A stretch of DNA of 64,000 bases, taken from assembly GCF_051710625.1 (NCBI RefSeq), contig NZ_JBPESN010000001.1, positions 1 through 64,000 on the forward strand. The letters are read 5' to 3'. A model generated the notes under the pieces. The model had not been told where the DNA came from, did not search any database, and saw nothing but the letters and a program-made list of their open reading frames with translations. Source of the DNA: JBPESN01 sp051710625. Its GTDB lineage: Bacteria; Pseudomonadota; Gammaproteobacteria; Enterobacterales; Enterobacteriaceae. The translations under genes and the position numbers were made by a program. This document shows positions 27,481 to 37,787 of this stretch, in pieces; the first letter of the stretch is position 1, and each line of letters begins with the position of its first letter.

Positions 27481-28440
27481 CGGCGCATTACTGTTGTGGC
27501 TTACCGACCAGTCGGTGGTGTGGCTGGGTGCGGTACTGGTTCTGGTGGGCGTCGGGCTGTCGCTGACTCTGGGTCGCAATGCCGAAAGCTGGCATTGGGC
27601 CCACGGCGAAGAGATGCTGCGTCTGTTGCCCTGGCGCTGGCCGCGCACGCTGGCAGCGCAGAGCGCCGGGGTAATGCTGGCCACCGCGGGTACCCTAATC
27701 CAAAAGCTGACCGCCAATCCCATGGGCAGCCCTGGAGTGCTGGGCATCAGCGCCGGCGCTTCCGGCGCGGTCATTCTCGTTATGCTGTTGATCCCGGGCG
27801 ATGCGTTTGCCTGGCAATTGCCGGCAAGCAGCCTCGGCGCCGCGCTGACGCTGGGGGCGATAATCCTGGTGTCCGGGCGCCGTCACTTCTCACCGCAGCG
27901 CATGTTGCTGGCGGGTATCGCCATCGGTACCGCGTTTACCACGCTGATAACGCTGCTGCTGCTAAGCGGCGACCCGCGCCTGGGCGACCTGCTGTCGTGG
28001 ATATCCGGCTCGACCTACGGTATCGGCCCCCAACAAGCCGTTTTCAGCGCGGTGACCGCATTCTGCCTGCTGCTGGTGCCGCTGTGCCGACGCTACCTGA
28101 CGCTGTTGCCGATGGGCAGCGCCCTGTCGCTGGGAGTACCGCTGGTGAGGGTGCGGCTGTCGATTTTGTTATTGGCGGCCGTTATGACCGCCGGCGCCAC
28201 ACTAACGGTGGGGCCGCTGAGCTTTATCGGGCTGATGGCCCCGCATATGGCGCGCATGCTGGGCTTCCACAAACCACTGGCGCAGGGGCTGATGGCCTCG
28301 GCGATAGAGGGGGGGCATCTTGATGATGTTCGCCGACTGGTACGGTCGTATGGTGATGTTTCCGAACCAAATTCCCGCCGGCTTGCTGGCGACCTTTATC
28401 GGCACGCCTTATTTTATCTGGCGGCAGCGTCGCCGGACAA
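27466..28440 (+). pseudogene. fhuB: Ferrichrome permease FhuB, C-terminal half only
   Basis: Reads GALLLWLTDQSVVWLGAVLV, RTLAAQSAGVMLATAGTLIQ KLTANPMGSPGVLGISAGAS and GPLSFIGLMAPHMARMLGF, matching the second permease repeat of FhuB, which normally spans about 660 residues. The N-terminal repeat is missing. A G7 run near 28308 shifts the frame; the true end is MFADWYGRMVMFPNQIPAGL LATFIGTPYFIW. It is joined in frame to the FhuC C-terminus. Confidence 0.92.
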
Positions 28441-28666
28441 AACGGGCGACGCGGTACGCTGTTCGGCTACTGCCGTCAGGCGGGGCCGGGAGCAAATTAC
28501 GTAAGCCGGGGCTGTGTGGCATAGGGGCTACTTCGGGAAAAGCCGCGCAAGCCGGACATGCACTGTCGAGTAATCGCCATCGGGCAACACCGCGCCTGTC
28601 GGACCTGTGCGGCTCAGGGGGTGCCGTCGGGCATACTGCGCAAACACAAGTCTGGCGACAGACGGG
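28441..28666. other. fhuB-hemL convergent gap
   Basis: No gene is recognised between the two convergent genes. The open + frame that continues here is read-through of the FhuB remnant after loss of its stop. Confidence 0.4.
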
Positions 28667-29947
28667 TCACAGCTGGGCAAAACTCTGTGCTGCGGCCTCC
28701 ACGGTGTGACGAATCTCGGCGTCGCCGTGCGCCAGGGAGATGAAGCTGGCTTCAAACGCCGACGGCGCCAGATAAATCCCCGCCGCCAGCATTAGATGGA
28801 AGAACCGTTTAAAACGATCCACGTCACACGCCTGGACGTCCTGGAAGCAGGTCACCGTCGGCGACTCGGTAAAGAACAGGCCGAACATACCACCGACGCG
28901 GTTGACCACCAGCGGCACGCCCGCGGCTTCCGCTGCCGCCAGCAGTCCCTGCGCCAGACGTTCGGTCTGCTGCGTTAGCTGCTGATGTACACCCGGCCGG
29001 GCGACCTCGCGCAGGCAGGCGTAGCCCGCCGCCATGGCGACCGGGTTGCCCGACAGGGTTCCTGCCTGATAGACCGGCCCCGTCGGCGCCAGCGCCGCCA
29101 TCACCTCACGACGGCCGCCGAAGGCGCCCACCGGCATGCCGCCGCCAATGATCTTGCCCAGGCAGGTCAAATCCGGCTTTACATCATAATAAGCCTGAGC
29201 ACCGTCCAGCGCGACGCGAAAACCGGTCATCACCTCATCAATAATCAACAGCGCACCGAACTCGTCGCACAGCGCGCGCAGTCCGGGCAAAAATTCCGGC
29301 AGCGGCGGGACGCAGTTCATATTTCCTGCCACCGGTTCAACGATGACGCAGGCGATCCCGCGCGGGTACAGCGTAAACGCCTCGCGTACCGACTGCAGAT
29401 CGTTATAGCTGCAGGTGAGAGTATACTTGGCATAATCCGCCGGGACGCCGGGAGAGCTGGGCTGCCCCAGAGTGAGCGCCCCCGATCCGGCCTTGACCAG
29501 CAGTCCGTCCGCATGGCCGTGATAGCAGCCTTCAAATTTGATTACCCTGTCGCGGCCAGTATAGCCGCGCGCCAGCCGGATGGCGGTCATGGTGGCTTCG
29601 GTGCCGGAGTTGACCATGCGCACACTCTCGATAGAGGGCACCAACTCGGTCACTAGCCGCGCCATTTTCACCTCGATTTCCGTGGGCGCGCCAAAACTCA
29701 GACCGCGCTGCACGGCGTCCAGCACCGCCTGGCGAACCGCCGGATGATTATGGCCCAGCACCATAGGGCCCCAAGAGCCGACATAGTCGATATAGCTGTT
29801 ACCGTCGGCGTCGGTCAAACGGGCGCCGTCGGCGCTGGCGATAAACAGCGGCGTACCGCCAACGCCATTGAATGCACGCACCGGTGAATTGACCCCGCCG
29901 GGGATCAGCTGCTGCGCCTCGGCGTACAAACTTGCGGAATAACTCAT
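28667..29947 (-). CDS. hemL: Glutamate-1-semialdehyde 2,1-aminomutase
   Basis: HemL converts glutamate-1-semialdehyde to 5-aminolevulinate in the C5 pathway of haem synthesis, using PLP. The protein has 426 residues, the same as E. coli, and is intact: LIPGGVNSPVRAFNGVGGTP, VGSWGPMVLGHNHPA, then the PLP Lys in DLTCLGKIIGGGMPVGAFGG and PVYQAGTLSGNPVAMAAG. The ATG at 29947 has AGGAG seven bases upstream; a TTG one codon earlier is less likely. It sits between fhuB and clcA as in E. coli. Confidence 0.97.
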   Translation of the reverse strand: MSYSASLYAEAQQLIPGGVNSPVRAFNGVGGTPLFIASADGARLTDADGNSYIDYVGSWGPMVLGHNHPAVRQAVLDAVQRGLSFGAPTEIEVKMARLVTELVPSIESVRMVNSGTEATMTAIRLARGYTGRDRVIKFEGCYHGHADGLLVKAGSGALTLGQPSSPGVPADYAKYTLTCSYNDLQSVREAFTLYPRGIACVIVEPVAGNMNCVPPLPEFLPGLRALCDEFGALLIIDEVMTGFRVALDGAQAYYDVKPDLTCLGKIIGGGMPVGAFGGRREVMAALAPTGPVYQAGTLSGNPVAMAAGYACLREVARPGVHQQLTQQTERLAQGLLAAAEAAGVPLVVNRVGGMFGLFFTESPTVTCFQDVQACDVDRFKRFFHLMLAAGIYLAPSAFEASFISLAHGDAEIRHTVEAAAQSFAQL

Positions 29948-30112
29948 CAATCAACTCCTGAATGGCAAAATTAACCTGACCCCTGTAGTGTAATCAACTG
30001 GCGGCTATTGTGAAATCACCGCGTCGATGCGCATCCGCGCCGCCAGGGGCAACGGCGGCATGACCGCGCCTGGCATTTAACATCAAAGGGCAGTGTTAAA
30101 CTAACGAGTGTT

Positions 30113-30885
30113 ATGAATAAATCCAATCCTTCTTAATACGTCGGTGCCGCAGGAGCGGCAGGCGCGCCGACATATGGTCCGCCGGCTGCTTTACCGCGAT
30201 AAAACGCCGGTGCTTGTCTTGTAATGGCCGCGTTGGTAGGGCACGCTGGGGGGGCTGGTAGGCGTGTTTTTCGAGAAAGCGGTCAATGGCGTGCAGGCAT
30301 TGCGTCTCGCTGCGCTGGCGTTATTGCCGCAAGCATGCCTGGCTGCTGATGCCGGCGGCGTCCTAGTACTGGTCGGTTCGTTTGCCGCCGGCGGTGGTTT
30401 CAGCCTGATGCCGCTGTCCGCAGCCGGACACTATACCTTCGGCATGCTGATATTCATCTTTCTCGCGCGCATGCTTACCACGCTCTTGTGTTTTTGTTCA
30501 GGCGCGCTAGGAGGCATTTTCGCGCCGATGCTGGCGTTAGGCACCCTGCTGGGTACGGCTTTCGGCGTGGGTGCCATGATGTTATTTCCCCAGAACGGCT
30601 TGCAGGCGGGCACCTTTGCCACCGCCGGTATGGGCGCGTTGTTCGCCTCCTCGGTCAGGGCACCCCCGACCGGTATTGTGCTGGTGCTGGAGATAACCGA
30701 TCTATCAACTTATCCTGCCAATGACTATCACCTGTCTGGGCGCGACGCTGGTGGCGCAGTTCCTGGGGGGCAAGCCACTTTATTCCTCCCTGTTAGCGCA
30801 CACCTTGCAGCGTCTGGGGCAGGAAAAGGATGCCCGGCAAGCGCACGTTGCAGCAAACGCGATTTCCCCGATACGCAATACTTGA
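30113..30885 (+). pseudogene. clcA: H+/Cl- exchange transporter ClcA, deleted and frameshifted
   Basis: The C-terminal half is readable: GGLVGVFFEKAVNGVQALRL, then FIFLARMLTTLLCFCSGALG GIFAPMLALGTLLGTAFG and GTFATAGMGALFASSVRAPP TGIVLVLE. After a frameshift near 30700, PMTITCLGATLVAQFLGGKP LYSSLLAHTLQ ends at 30885. The N-terminal helices, including the selectivity motif GSGIPE and the gating Glu region, are missing or scrambled. Gene order hemL-clcA-erpA is that of E. coli. The product helped in acid resistance. Confidence 0.88.
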
Positions 30886-30967
30886 ACGTAAATGATGCCT
30901 AACGGATAATAGCCCTAGCGATCGGGTTGACGTGCCTTCAGCCCGACGATGGCCCGGGAGTAGAATT

Positions 30968-31312
30968 ATGAGTGCAACGGCAGCTTTGCCATTACAGTTT
31001 ACCGATTCAGCGGCAAGCAAGGTCAAAAACCTTATCGCAGACGAAGAGAATCCGAATCTGAAATTGCGGGTTTACATCACCGGCGGCGGCTGCAGCGGCT
31101 TCCAGTATGCCTTCACCTTTGATGATAAAGTCAACGAAGACGACTTTACCATCGAGAAACAGGGTGTCGCGCTGGTTGTGGACCCCATGAGCCTGCAATA
31201 CCTGGTGGGCGGGTCCGTTGACTACAGCGAAGGGCTGGAAGGATCGCGCTTTATCGTCACCAACCCTACTGCCAAGACCACCTGCGGCTGCGGGTCGTCG
31301 TTTAGCATCTGA
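30968..31312 (+). CDS. erpA: Iron-sulfur cluster insertion protein ErpA
   Basis: ErpA is an A-type carrier that delivers Fe-S clusters to enzymes such as IspG/IspH. This 114-residue protein is intact: ASKVKNLIADEENPNLKLRV, then GGGCSGFQYAFTFDD and the C-terminal TTCGCGSSFSI, giving the three cluster-ligand cysteines. GGGAG lies nine bases before ATG 30968. E. coli ErpA is 114 residues and occupies the same position after clcA. It is probably essential, consistent with its retention in the middle of decayed genes. Confidence 0.97.
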   Translation: MSATAALPLQFTDSAASKVKNLIADEENPNLKLRVYITGGGCSGFQYAFTFDDKVNEDDFTIEKQGVALVVDPMSLQYLVGGSVDYSEGLEGSRFIVTNPTAKTTCGCGSSFSI

Positions 31313-31371
31313 CGCGCCGCGCGCCAAGCCGGCATGACATCGAGACTGGGACTCGGCGCGTGCTGATTTTT

Positions 31372-31869
31372 TTATGCCCTCGATAGGGCCCTATGCCTGT
31401 ATCCGCCGGCGATACAGGCGGCGGCGTGAACCTCGGTGCGCCGGGTAAGCGGAATTTCCCGCGCCAGCACATCCCGCAGCATACCGCCTCCCACGCCGGT
31501 AATGACCCCCATACACACCGCGATAAGCGGCACCGTGCCGCTGGCGAACGCTTTATTGACGCCGATACCGACAAATACCGCCAGCCTGATAGCATCCAGC
31601 AGCGGCAGGATCCATTTCGGCAGATGGCGCGGCTGGCCGATGACAAGCAAGGTGACGAAGCAGGTGATGATCGCCACCACCAAATCGGTGGGATCGCATA
31701 CCCAGAATACGGGGCCGTTAGCCAGCGCCATATCGCGGATGGCGCCGCCAGTGACCGCGGTCACCACGCCAAAGAAATCCATACGCAATTTGCCGGCCAG
31801 CAGAACACCGGAAATGGCGAATAGCGCGGTACCGAGAATATCCAGCCACCAGTACGGCGCCAGGGTACC
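31372..31869 (-). pseudogene. yadS: TRIC-family membrane protein YadS, truncated
   Basis: APYWWLDILGTALFAISGVL LAGKLRMD, then GGAIRDMALANGPVFWVCDP TDLVVAIITC and GVITGVGGGMLRDVLAREIP match YadS (UPF0126/TRIC cation channel family). The probable original ATG aligns with ACC, a few residues are lost after KLRMD, and the C-terminal third is missing after HAAACIAGG. The remaining frame is open into the btuF remnant upstream. It was transcribed convergently with erpA. Confidence 0.85.
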
Positions 31870-32555
31870 TTTGCCGGGAGGGCAGCGCGGATTGGCGCCA
31901 GTTGCGTACAAAGCTGCTGCGCCGCCAGCAGGATGCGCCGCCCCGGACGGGCAAAACTGTTCTCATTGGGGGCAAACACCGGCGCCGTCAACTGCGGCCG
32001 CCAAAAGCCGCCAATCTGCCAGGCGGTGGTGGTGTCCCCCGGCACGATAATCACCTGCGGATGCCGGAGCAGCACCTGCTCGCGGCTGACCTGCAGCCAG
32101 GGAACGCGGCTGTCGGCAAAAATATTGCGCACGCCGCAAAACGCGAGGATCTGGTTTTGCAGCGTGGCGGCGCCGGCGGTAAACAGCGGCCGGCTGCCGA
32201 GTCTGTTCCGGATCCGGACTATAGGCGGCCAAGGTGTTCAGCGCGCCGGCCATCCCGTCGATGCTTTGCGGATCCAGGGTCGCCACCGGAATCCCGAAGG
32301 CGGCCAACGTCTCTAACGCGCGCTGCGGATTGCCGACACGCCACCCCAGCACCAGATCCGGTTTTAGGCGCCAGTATGCGCTCGATATTGTCGCCCTGCC
32401 ACGAGGCGACCCGCTCAAGATGTCGCGCCGCGGGAGGATAATCCGACCAGGCGCTGGCGGCCACCAGCGCCGCCCCCCATGCCGGCGGCGTAAGCCAGTT
32501 CCGTGGCGTGGGGCGCGAGGTTGACCACTCGTTGCGCCGCGCGTCGGTAACGCAT
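31870..32555 (-). pseudogene. btuF: Cobalamin-binding periplasmic protein BtuF, frameshifted
   Basis: Fragments in three frames align with BtuF: AQRVVNLAPHATELAYAAGM, then WSDYPPAARHLERVASWQGD NIERIL, KPDLVLGWRVGNPQRALETL, NIFADSRVPWLQVSREQVLL, and LLAAQQLCTQLAPIRAALPA at the end. The hydrophobic core of the signal peptide is absent: the ATG at 32555, overlapping the mtnN stop, starts directly with MRYRRAAQRVVNLAP. Frame changes occur near 32480, 32370, 32210 and 32060. Vitamin B12 uptake through BtuCDF would not work from this copy. Confidence 0.88.
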
Positions 32556-33256
32556 TTACCGCTGGCCGGCCAGGGCTTGCACCATTTCCTCCACCAGGCG
32601 GAGGAGCTTTGCGCCGCCACGGTGAGGAATTCTTCAAAGCTCAGATGGGATGCTTGATCCGCGACATCGGAAATCGCGCGCCCCACAAGGAAGGGGACGG
32701 CGAACTGATGGCACACATGAGCGATGGCCGTCGCCTCCATTTCCACGGAGATCGCCTGCGGGAAGGTCTGGCGGATACGGGCCAGGCCGTCGGCGCCGTT
32801 AACAAAGGCATCGCCGCTGACCACCAGACCGCATACCGCATGCATACCCAGACGATCGACGATCTCCTCCGCCAGCGCTACCAGTGACGGGGCGGCATTG
32901 AACGACGTCGGACACTGCGCCATCTAGCTGGGTTCATAGCCGAAAGCGGTCACATCGACATCGTGATAGCGCACTTCATGTGACACCACGATATCGCCGA
33001 CCTTCAACGACGGCGCCAAACCGCCGGCAAAACCGGTATTGATAACCAGCTCCGGTTTAAAATGATCCAGCAATAGTGTGCTGCCCAGCGCGGCGGAAAC
33101 CTTGCCGATGCCGGATTTCACCAACGCGACTTCAACACCGTGTAGCTGACCCGTATAAATTTCACACCCTGCCTGCTACCACAGGGTAGAATGGTCTATG
33201 CGATCGCGCAGCAGCGCGACTTCCTGTTCCATTGCGCCGATAATGCCAATTTTCAT
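32556..33256 (-). pseudogene. mtnN: 5'-methylthioadenosine/SAH nucleosidase, two amber codons
   Basis: MtnN (Pfs) cleaves methylthioadenosine and S-adenosylhomocysteine. The start KIGIIGAMEQEVALLRDRID is followed by an in-frame TAG (about 33174), then CEIYTGQLHGVEVALVKSGI GKVSAALGSTLLLDH, a second TAG at 32924-32926 after FGYEPS (homologues have Gln), then GLVVSGDAFVNG and VEMEATAIAHVCHQFAVPF with the catalytic Glu and Asp region. Near 32600 an indel shifts the C-terminus (LVEEMVQALAGQR in the other frame, stop at 32556-32558). All but three small lesions are intact, so inactivation is recent. Confidence 0.92.
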
Positions 33257-33344
33257 AAAAAGTGTCCCCATTAAAAAAATGCGGACTGAAATGTTGAAGG
33301 GCGTTTATAGGCTGCATTCTAGCATGCCTGGCACGGGGCAAAAG

Positions 33345-34859
33345 ATGTCCGAGATCGACTTCAGTCATAAAATCAGTTTTCAACGGCCCTATAGTCCGGC
33401 GATCAGCGCCCAGGATGATTATGCCATTATTCGCCAGTTTGAAAGCGACCGCGGGCGAATCATCAATTCCGCCGCTATACGCCGGCTTCAGCAAAAAACC
33501 CAGGTTTTTCCGCTGGAGCGCAATGCCGCGGTGCGTTCGCGCCTGACGCATTCGCTGGAAGTACAGCAGGTGGGGCGCCATATCGTGAAAGAGATATTTC
33601 ATCATCTTAAAAACGACGGGCGCATTGGCGCACTGGGATTATCGCAACTGGAAGCTCCCTGCGAGAGTATGGTCGAAATGGCCTGCCTGATGCACGATAT
33701 CGGCAATCCGCCGTTCGGCCATTTCGGCGAAGCAGCGATCAATGACTGGTTTCGCCGCCGGCTGGATATCGCCGGTCTGGAACAGGACGCGCTCGGCAAT
33801 GACCGCTGTCAGGTAGGCAGCCTGCGCCTGCGCACCGGCGACGAAGACAACAATGCGCTGCGCAGCCGTATCCGCCTCGACCTGTGCCATTTTGAAGGCA
33901 ACGCCCAGGCCATCCGTATGGTCCATAGCCTGCTGAAGCTTAATTTGACCTATGCGCAGGTCGGCTGCATTCTCAAATACACCCGGCCGGCCTACTGGCA
34001 TGGGCCGGCCCCGGCGCCCTTCAGCTATTTGATGAAGAAGCCCGGCTTTTATCTGGCAGAAGAGGAGTATGTCCAGACGCTGCGCCGCGAATTATCCCTG
34101 GGTGAATTCCACCGCTTTCCGCTGACGTATATCATGGAAGCCGCCGATGATATTTCGTATTGCATTGCCGACCTGGAAGACGCGGTGGAGAAAAAAATCT
34201 TTACCGTGGAACAATTGTACCTATTCTTGCAAAAAGAATGGGGCAGCGTCGTTAAAGGCGATCTGTTCGATAAAGTCATCGGCCAGGCGTTTAATAAAAT
34301 AAGACGTTATCAAGGGCTGCGCAGCGGCGACCAGTTTTTTATGTATTTACGGGTCAATACCGTGGCGCGACTCGTGCCCCACGCGGCGCTGCGTTTTCTG
34401 GATAATCTGGCGCCTATTTACGACGGCCGTTTCAATCAGGCGCTGCTGGAGGACTCAAGTCCGGCATTTCGGTTGTTAAAGATATTTAAAAGTATTGCTT
34501 TCAAGCATGTGTTCAATCACCCGGAAGTAGAGCAGCTGGAACTGCAGGGTTACCGTGTGATAAGCGGCCTGCTGGAAATTTATAATCCCCTGCTCGAGAT
34601 GTCTCAGGCGGATTTCCAGCGGCTGGTGACAGAGGACTACCATCCCGCGCATCCCATCGCTAGCCTGCTGTATCATAAACTGTCCGCCAAGCATCGTCTG
34701 ACTTATGGCGAAGCCATGGAAACGGTCAACCGCCATCCCGCCGGCCAGCAATCCATGATGGAATTTTATTATCGCGCCCGTTTGATTCAGGATTATATTA
34801 GCGGAATGACCGATCTTTATGCCTGGGATGAATATCGTCGGTTGATGGCCGCCGAGTAG
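33345..34859 (+). CDS. dgt: Deoxyguanosinetriphosphate triphosphohydrolase
   Basis: Dgt hydrolyses dGTP to deoxyguanosine and tripolyphosphate. The 504-residue protein is intact (E. coli 505): FESDRGRIINSAAIRRLQQK TQVFPLE, then the HD-domain metal ligands in RSRLTHSLEVQQVG and CLMHDIGNPPFGHFGEAAIN, and the end RLIQDYISGMTDLYAWDEYR RLMA. ATG 33345 is chosen because MSEIDF matches the family start; the longer open frame upstream overlaps mtnN on the other strand. It is divergent from mtnN. Confidence 0.96.
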   Translation: MSEIDFSHKISFQRPYSPAISAQDDYAIIRQFESDRGRIINSAAIRRLQQKTQVFPLERNAAVRSRLTHSLEVQQVGRHIVKEIFHHLKNDGRIGALGLSQLEAPCESMVEMACLMHDIGNPPFGHFGEAAINDWFRRRLDIAGLEQDALGNDRCQVGSLRLRTGDEDNNALRSRIRLDLCHFEGNAQAIRMVHSLLKLNLTYAQVGCILKYTRPAYWHGPAPAPFSYLMKKPGFYLAEEEYVQTLRRELSLGEFHRFPLTYIMEAADDISYCIADLEDAVEKKIFTVEQLYLFLQKEWGSVVKGDLFDKVIGQAFNKIRRYQGLRSGDQFFMYLRVNTVARLVPHAALRFLDNLAPIYDGRFNQALLEDSSPAFRLLKIFKSIAFKHVFNHPEVEQLELQGYRVISGLLEIYNPLLEMSQADFQRLVTEDYHPAHPIASLLYHKLSAKHRLTYGEAMETVNRHPAGQQSMMEFYYRARLIQDYISGMTDLYAWDEYRRLMAAE

Positions 34860-34926
34860 CGGCGGTAACGGTGGTCACTTGTAAAGCGGATCAATATTTA
34901 TTTACCTTTGCCGTTTTCTTTGCGCT

Positions 34927-34953
34927 GAACTACAGGTTATTTCATTACTCTCA
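34927..34953 (+). promoter_or_regulatory. Sigma-E-type promoter of degP
   Basis: GAACTA (34927-34932) and TCTCA (34949-34953) with a 16-base spacer match the extracytoplasmic-stress consensus GAACTT-N16-TCTGA with two changes, at the position of the known E. coli degP promoter, 60 bases before the gene. Confidence 0.65.
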
Positions 34954-35012
34954 TGGAGAAATGCAACACATTCTGCATCATGGCCCCTTAATTTTAGTCG
35001 AGACAATCACAG

Positions 35013-36421
35013 ATGAAAAAATCCACGTTGGCCCTGACGGCGCTTGCTCTGAATTTGGGCAGGGCGCTGAGTCTTGTCTCTGTCTTTGTGGCAGAAACCG
35101 CCTCGACCAATCAGCAGTTACCCAGCCTGGCGCCGATGCTGGAAAAGGTCATGCCCTCAGTGGTGAGTATCAGCGTCGAGAGCAGCACGCCGGTCACGTC
35201 GCGGCAAATGCCCGATCAGTCAAAACAATTCTTCGGCCAAAACTCGCTTTTGTGCCAGGGCGGCAGCGATGAGAGAAGCGATGACGGAGGGGAGGGCTGC
35301 AGCGCGCCGGCCCAGGAAAAATTCCAGGCGCTGGGTGCCGGGTCATTATCGATGCCGCGAAAGGCTATGTGGTGAGCAACAATCATGTGGTCAATGACGC
35401 TTCCAAAATACAGGTACAGCTTAACGATGGTCGCAAATTCGACGCCAAGCTTATCGGTAAGGATCCGCGTTCTGATATTGCACTGGTGCAACTGATCGAT
35501 TTTAAAAATCTGACCGCTATCAAAATGGCGGACTCCGATCAGCTGCGCGTTGGGGATTATACCGTGGCCATCGGCAATCCCTACGGCCTGGGGGAAACGG
35601 CAACGTCTGGGATTGTGTCGGCGCTGGGACGCAGCGGACTGAATATTGAAAATTATGAAAACTTTATTCAGATCAATGCCGCAATTAACCGCGGCAATTC
35701 CGGCGGCGCGCTGGTTAATCTTAACGGCGAGCTTATCGGCATTAACACTACCATTTTGCCGCCGGACGGCGGCAAAATCAGTATCGGCTTTGCCATACCG
35801 AGCAATATGGTGAAAAATCTGACCAAACAGATTCTTGAATTCGGCCAGGTTAAACGCGGCGAAACCGGCATCCTCGGCACCGAGTTAACGCCAGAGCTGG
35901 CCAAAGCGATGAAAATCGACGCCCGGCGCAGCGAGTTCGTCAGTCAGGTGATGCCGAAATCCGCTGCGGAGAAAGCCGCCGTCAAGGCGGGAGATGTCAT
36001 CGTGACCATGAACGGCAAGGCGCTGAACAGCTTCGCCTCGTTCCGGGCAGATATTAGCTCGCAGCCGGTGGGCACCAAAATGACCCTTGGCCTGCTGCGT
36101 GACGGTAAACCGGTGACGGTCGATATTACCCTTGAGCAAAGTACGCAGTCTCAGGTCGACTCCGGAATGATTTTTACCGGTATTGAGGGAGCGGAGCTCA
36201 GTAATACCGAGCTTGACGGTCAGAAAAACGTGCGGGTCGATAACGTGACAGCCGGCAGCACCGCCGAGCGGGTCGGGCTGGAGAAAGGGGATGTCATTTT
36301 GGGTGTGAATCAGCAGCCGGTGGAAAATATCGGTGAGCTGCGCAAAATCCTCGACACCAAATTTAACGTACTGGCGCTGAAGATTCGCTTCGGCGATACC
36401 TCGCTGTATTTATTGGCGTAA
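35013..36421 (+). pseudogene. degP: Periplasmic protease/chaperone DegP, single-base frameshift
   Basis: The signal peptide MKKSTLALTALALNLGRALS and LPSLAPMLEKVMPSVVSISV are followed by FQALGAGS, where one G is missing near 35344. The correct frame continues as VIIDAAKGYVVSNNHVVNDA, with catalytic His (NNHVV), Asp (DPRSDIALV) and Ser (RGNSGGALV), then two PDZ domains to DTSLYLLA. The downstream part is one clean frame from 35369. FIQINAA replaces the usual FIQTDAA before the Ser loop. A restart inside the gene would lack the signal peptide, so no periplasmic product is expected. Confidence 0.92.
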
Positions 36422-36425
36422 TAGA

Positions 36426-36460
36426 TCGCTGTCAATACATCGCTGTCAATACATCGCTGC
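36426..36460. repeat. 14-bp direct repeats after degP
   Basis: ATCGCTGTCAATAC is present twice in tandem and a third partial unit (ATCGCTG) follows, directly between the degP stop and its terminator. Confidence 0.85.
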
Positions 36461-36468
36461 TTTAATTA

Positions 36469-36502
36469 AAACCGGACGGCGCGCTGGCCGTCCGGTTTTT
36501 TT
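36469..36502 (+). terminator. Rho-independent terminator of degP
   Basis: AAACCGGACGGC and GCCGTCCGGTTT form a 12-bp stem around a GCGCTG loop, followed by a run of T. Confidence 0.9.
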
Positions 36503-36629
36503 CCGTCAAAAAACATGATGTTAACCACAACTTGCATGCGCCGCCGCTGACTTTGTGCATCTGCACAATGTTTGATGGCGTCACGTTGAGTATGCTGCAA
36601 GGATTGTGCAATCAGCGGTGAGGACGGCG

Positions 36630-37787
36630 ATGGCAACCTATCATCTTGATGCCAGGCTGGCGCAGGAAATCGTAGTAAGAACCATGCAGATTATCGACAG
36701 TAACATTAACGTGATGGACGCCCGCGGCCGGATTATCGGCAGCGGCGATCGAGAGCGTATCGGCGAGCTGCATGAAGGGGCGCTGCTGGCGCTGTCCCAG
36801 GCGCAGGTGGTGGATATTTGACGATGGTGTGGCCAAGCACCTCCATGGCGTGCGCTTCGGCATCAATCTGCCGCTGAAAATCGACGGTAATATCGTCGGC
36901 GTTATCGGGTTAACCGGTAATCCCGGCCAGCTGCGTCAATATAACGAACTGGTGTGCATGACCACCGAGATGATGCTGGAGCAGGCGCGATTGCTGCATA
37001 TGCTGGCGCAGGACAGCCGGCTGCGCGAGGAACTGGTGCTGAATCTTATCCGCGCCGAAGAGGTGACGCCGGCGCTCACCGAATGGGCGCAGCGCCTGAA
37101 GATCGATATTCATCAGCCGCGCGTGGCGACGGTGGTGGAGGTGGACAGCGGGCAGTTCGGCGTTGATAGCACCATGGCCAAACTGCAGCAATTGCAAATC
37201 CTTTTGACCACGCCGGAGCGGGACAATCTTATCGCTATTGTCTCCCTGACCGAAATGGGTGGTATTGAAGCCGGCGCTTAACAGCCATGGCAGCTGGGAT
37301 GCCGAGAAGCACCGGCGCCGGGTGGACAGTCTGTTTTCGCGCATGACAGAAAGCAGCTGCCTGCAGGTAGGTATCGCGTTGGGGAACTTCTTTACCGGAC
37401 CCGGCGGCATTGCCCGTTCCTGGCGTCCCGCCTGTACAACCATGGGGGTAGGCAAGCGCTGAACAGTGATGAGCGGCGCTACTTTTATCCCGATTTGATG
37501 CTGCCGGTACTGTTGGACAGCTTACGCGGCGGATGGCAAGCCAATGAACTGGTGCGGCCACTGGTAAAACTCAAAGCGATGGACAGTAACGGCCTGCTGC
37601 GGCGTCCCCTTATCGCCTGGTTTCGCCATATGTGCAGCCGACGCCCACCTCGCGTGCGCTGTTTATTCACCGCAACACCCTGGAATACCGTTTGAACCGC
37701 ATTTCCGAAATGACCGGCCTGGATCTGGCCAACTTTGATGATCGTCTGCTGCTGTATGTGGCGCTGCAACTGGACGATAATGTCTGA
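36630..37787 (+). pseudogene. cdaR: Sugar-diacid regulator CdaR, frameshifted
   Basis: MATYHLDARLAQEIVVRTMQ IIDSNINVMDARG, then after a shift near 36825 VRFGINLPLKIDGNIVGVIG LTG and LREELVLNLIRAEE. A break near 37270 is followed by SHGSWDAEKHRRRVDSLFSR, and further shifts near 37430 and 37640 precede RALFIHRNTLEYRLNRISEM TGLDL, the PucR-type HTH. CdaR activates glucarate/galactarate genes in E. coli. The neighbouring gudP is also dead, so the whole pathway decayed here. Confidence 0.9.

Noticed and set aside
27037..28323. Single 428-residue protein starting in fhuC
   Set aside because: Only its first third resembles FhuC; the rest is the wrong frame of fhuB, rich in Arg and Gly as is typical of shifted GC-rich sequence.
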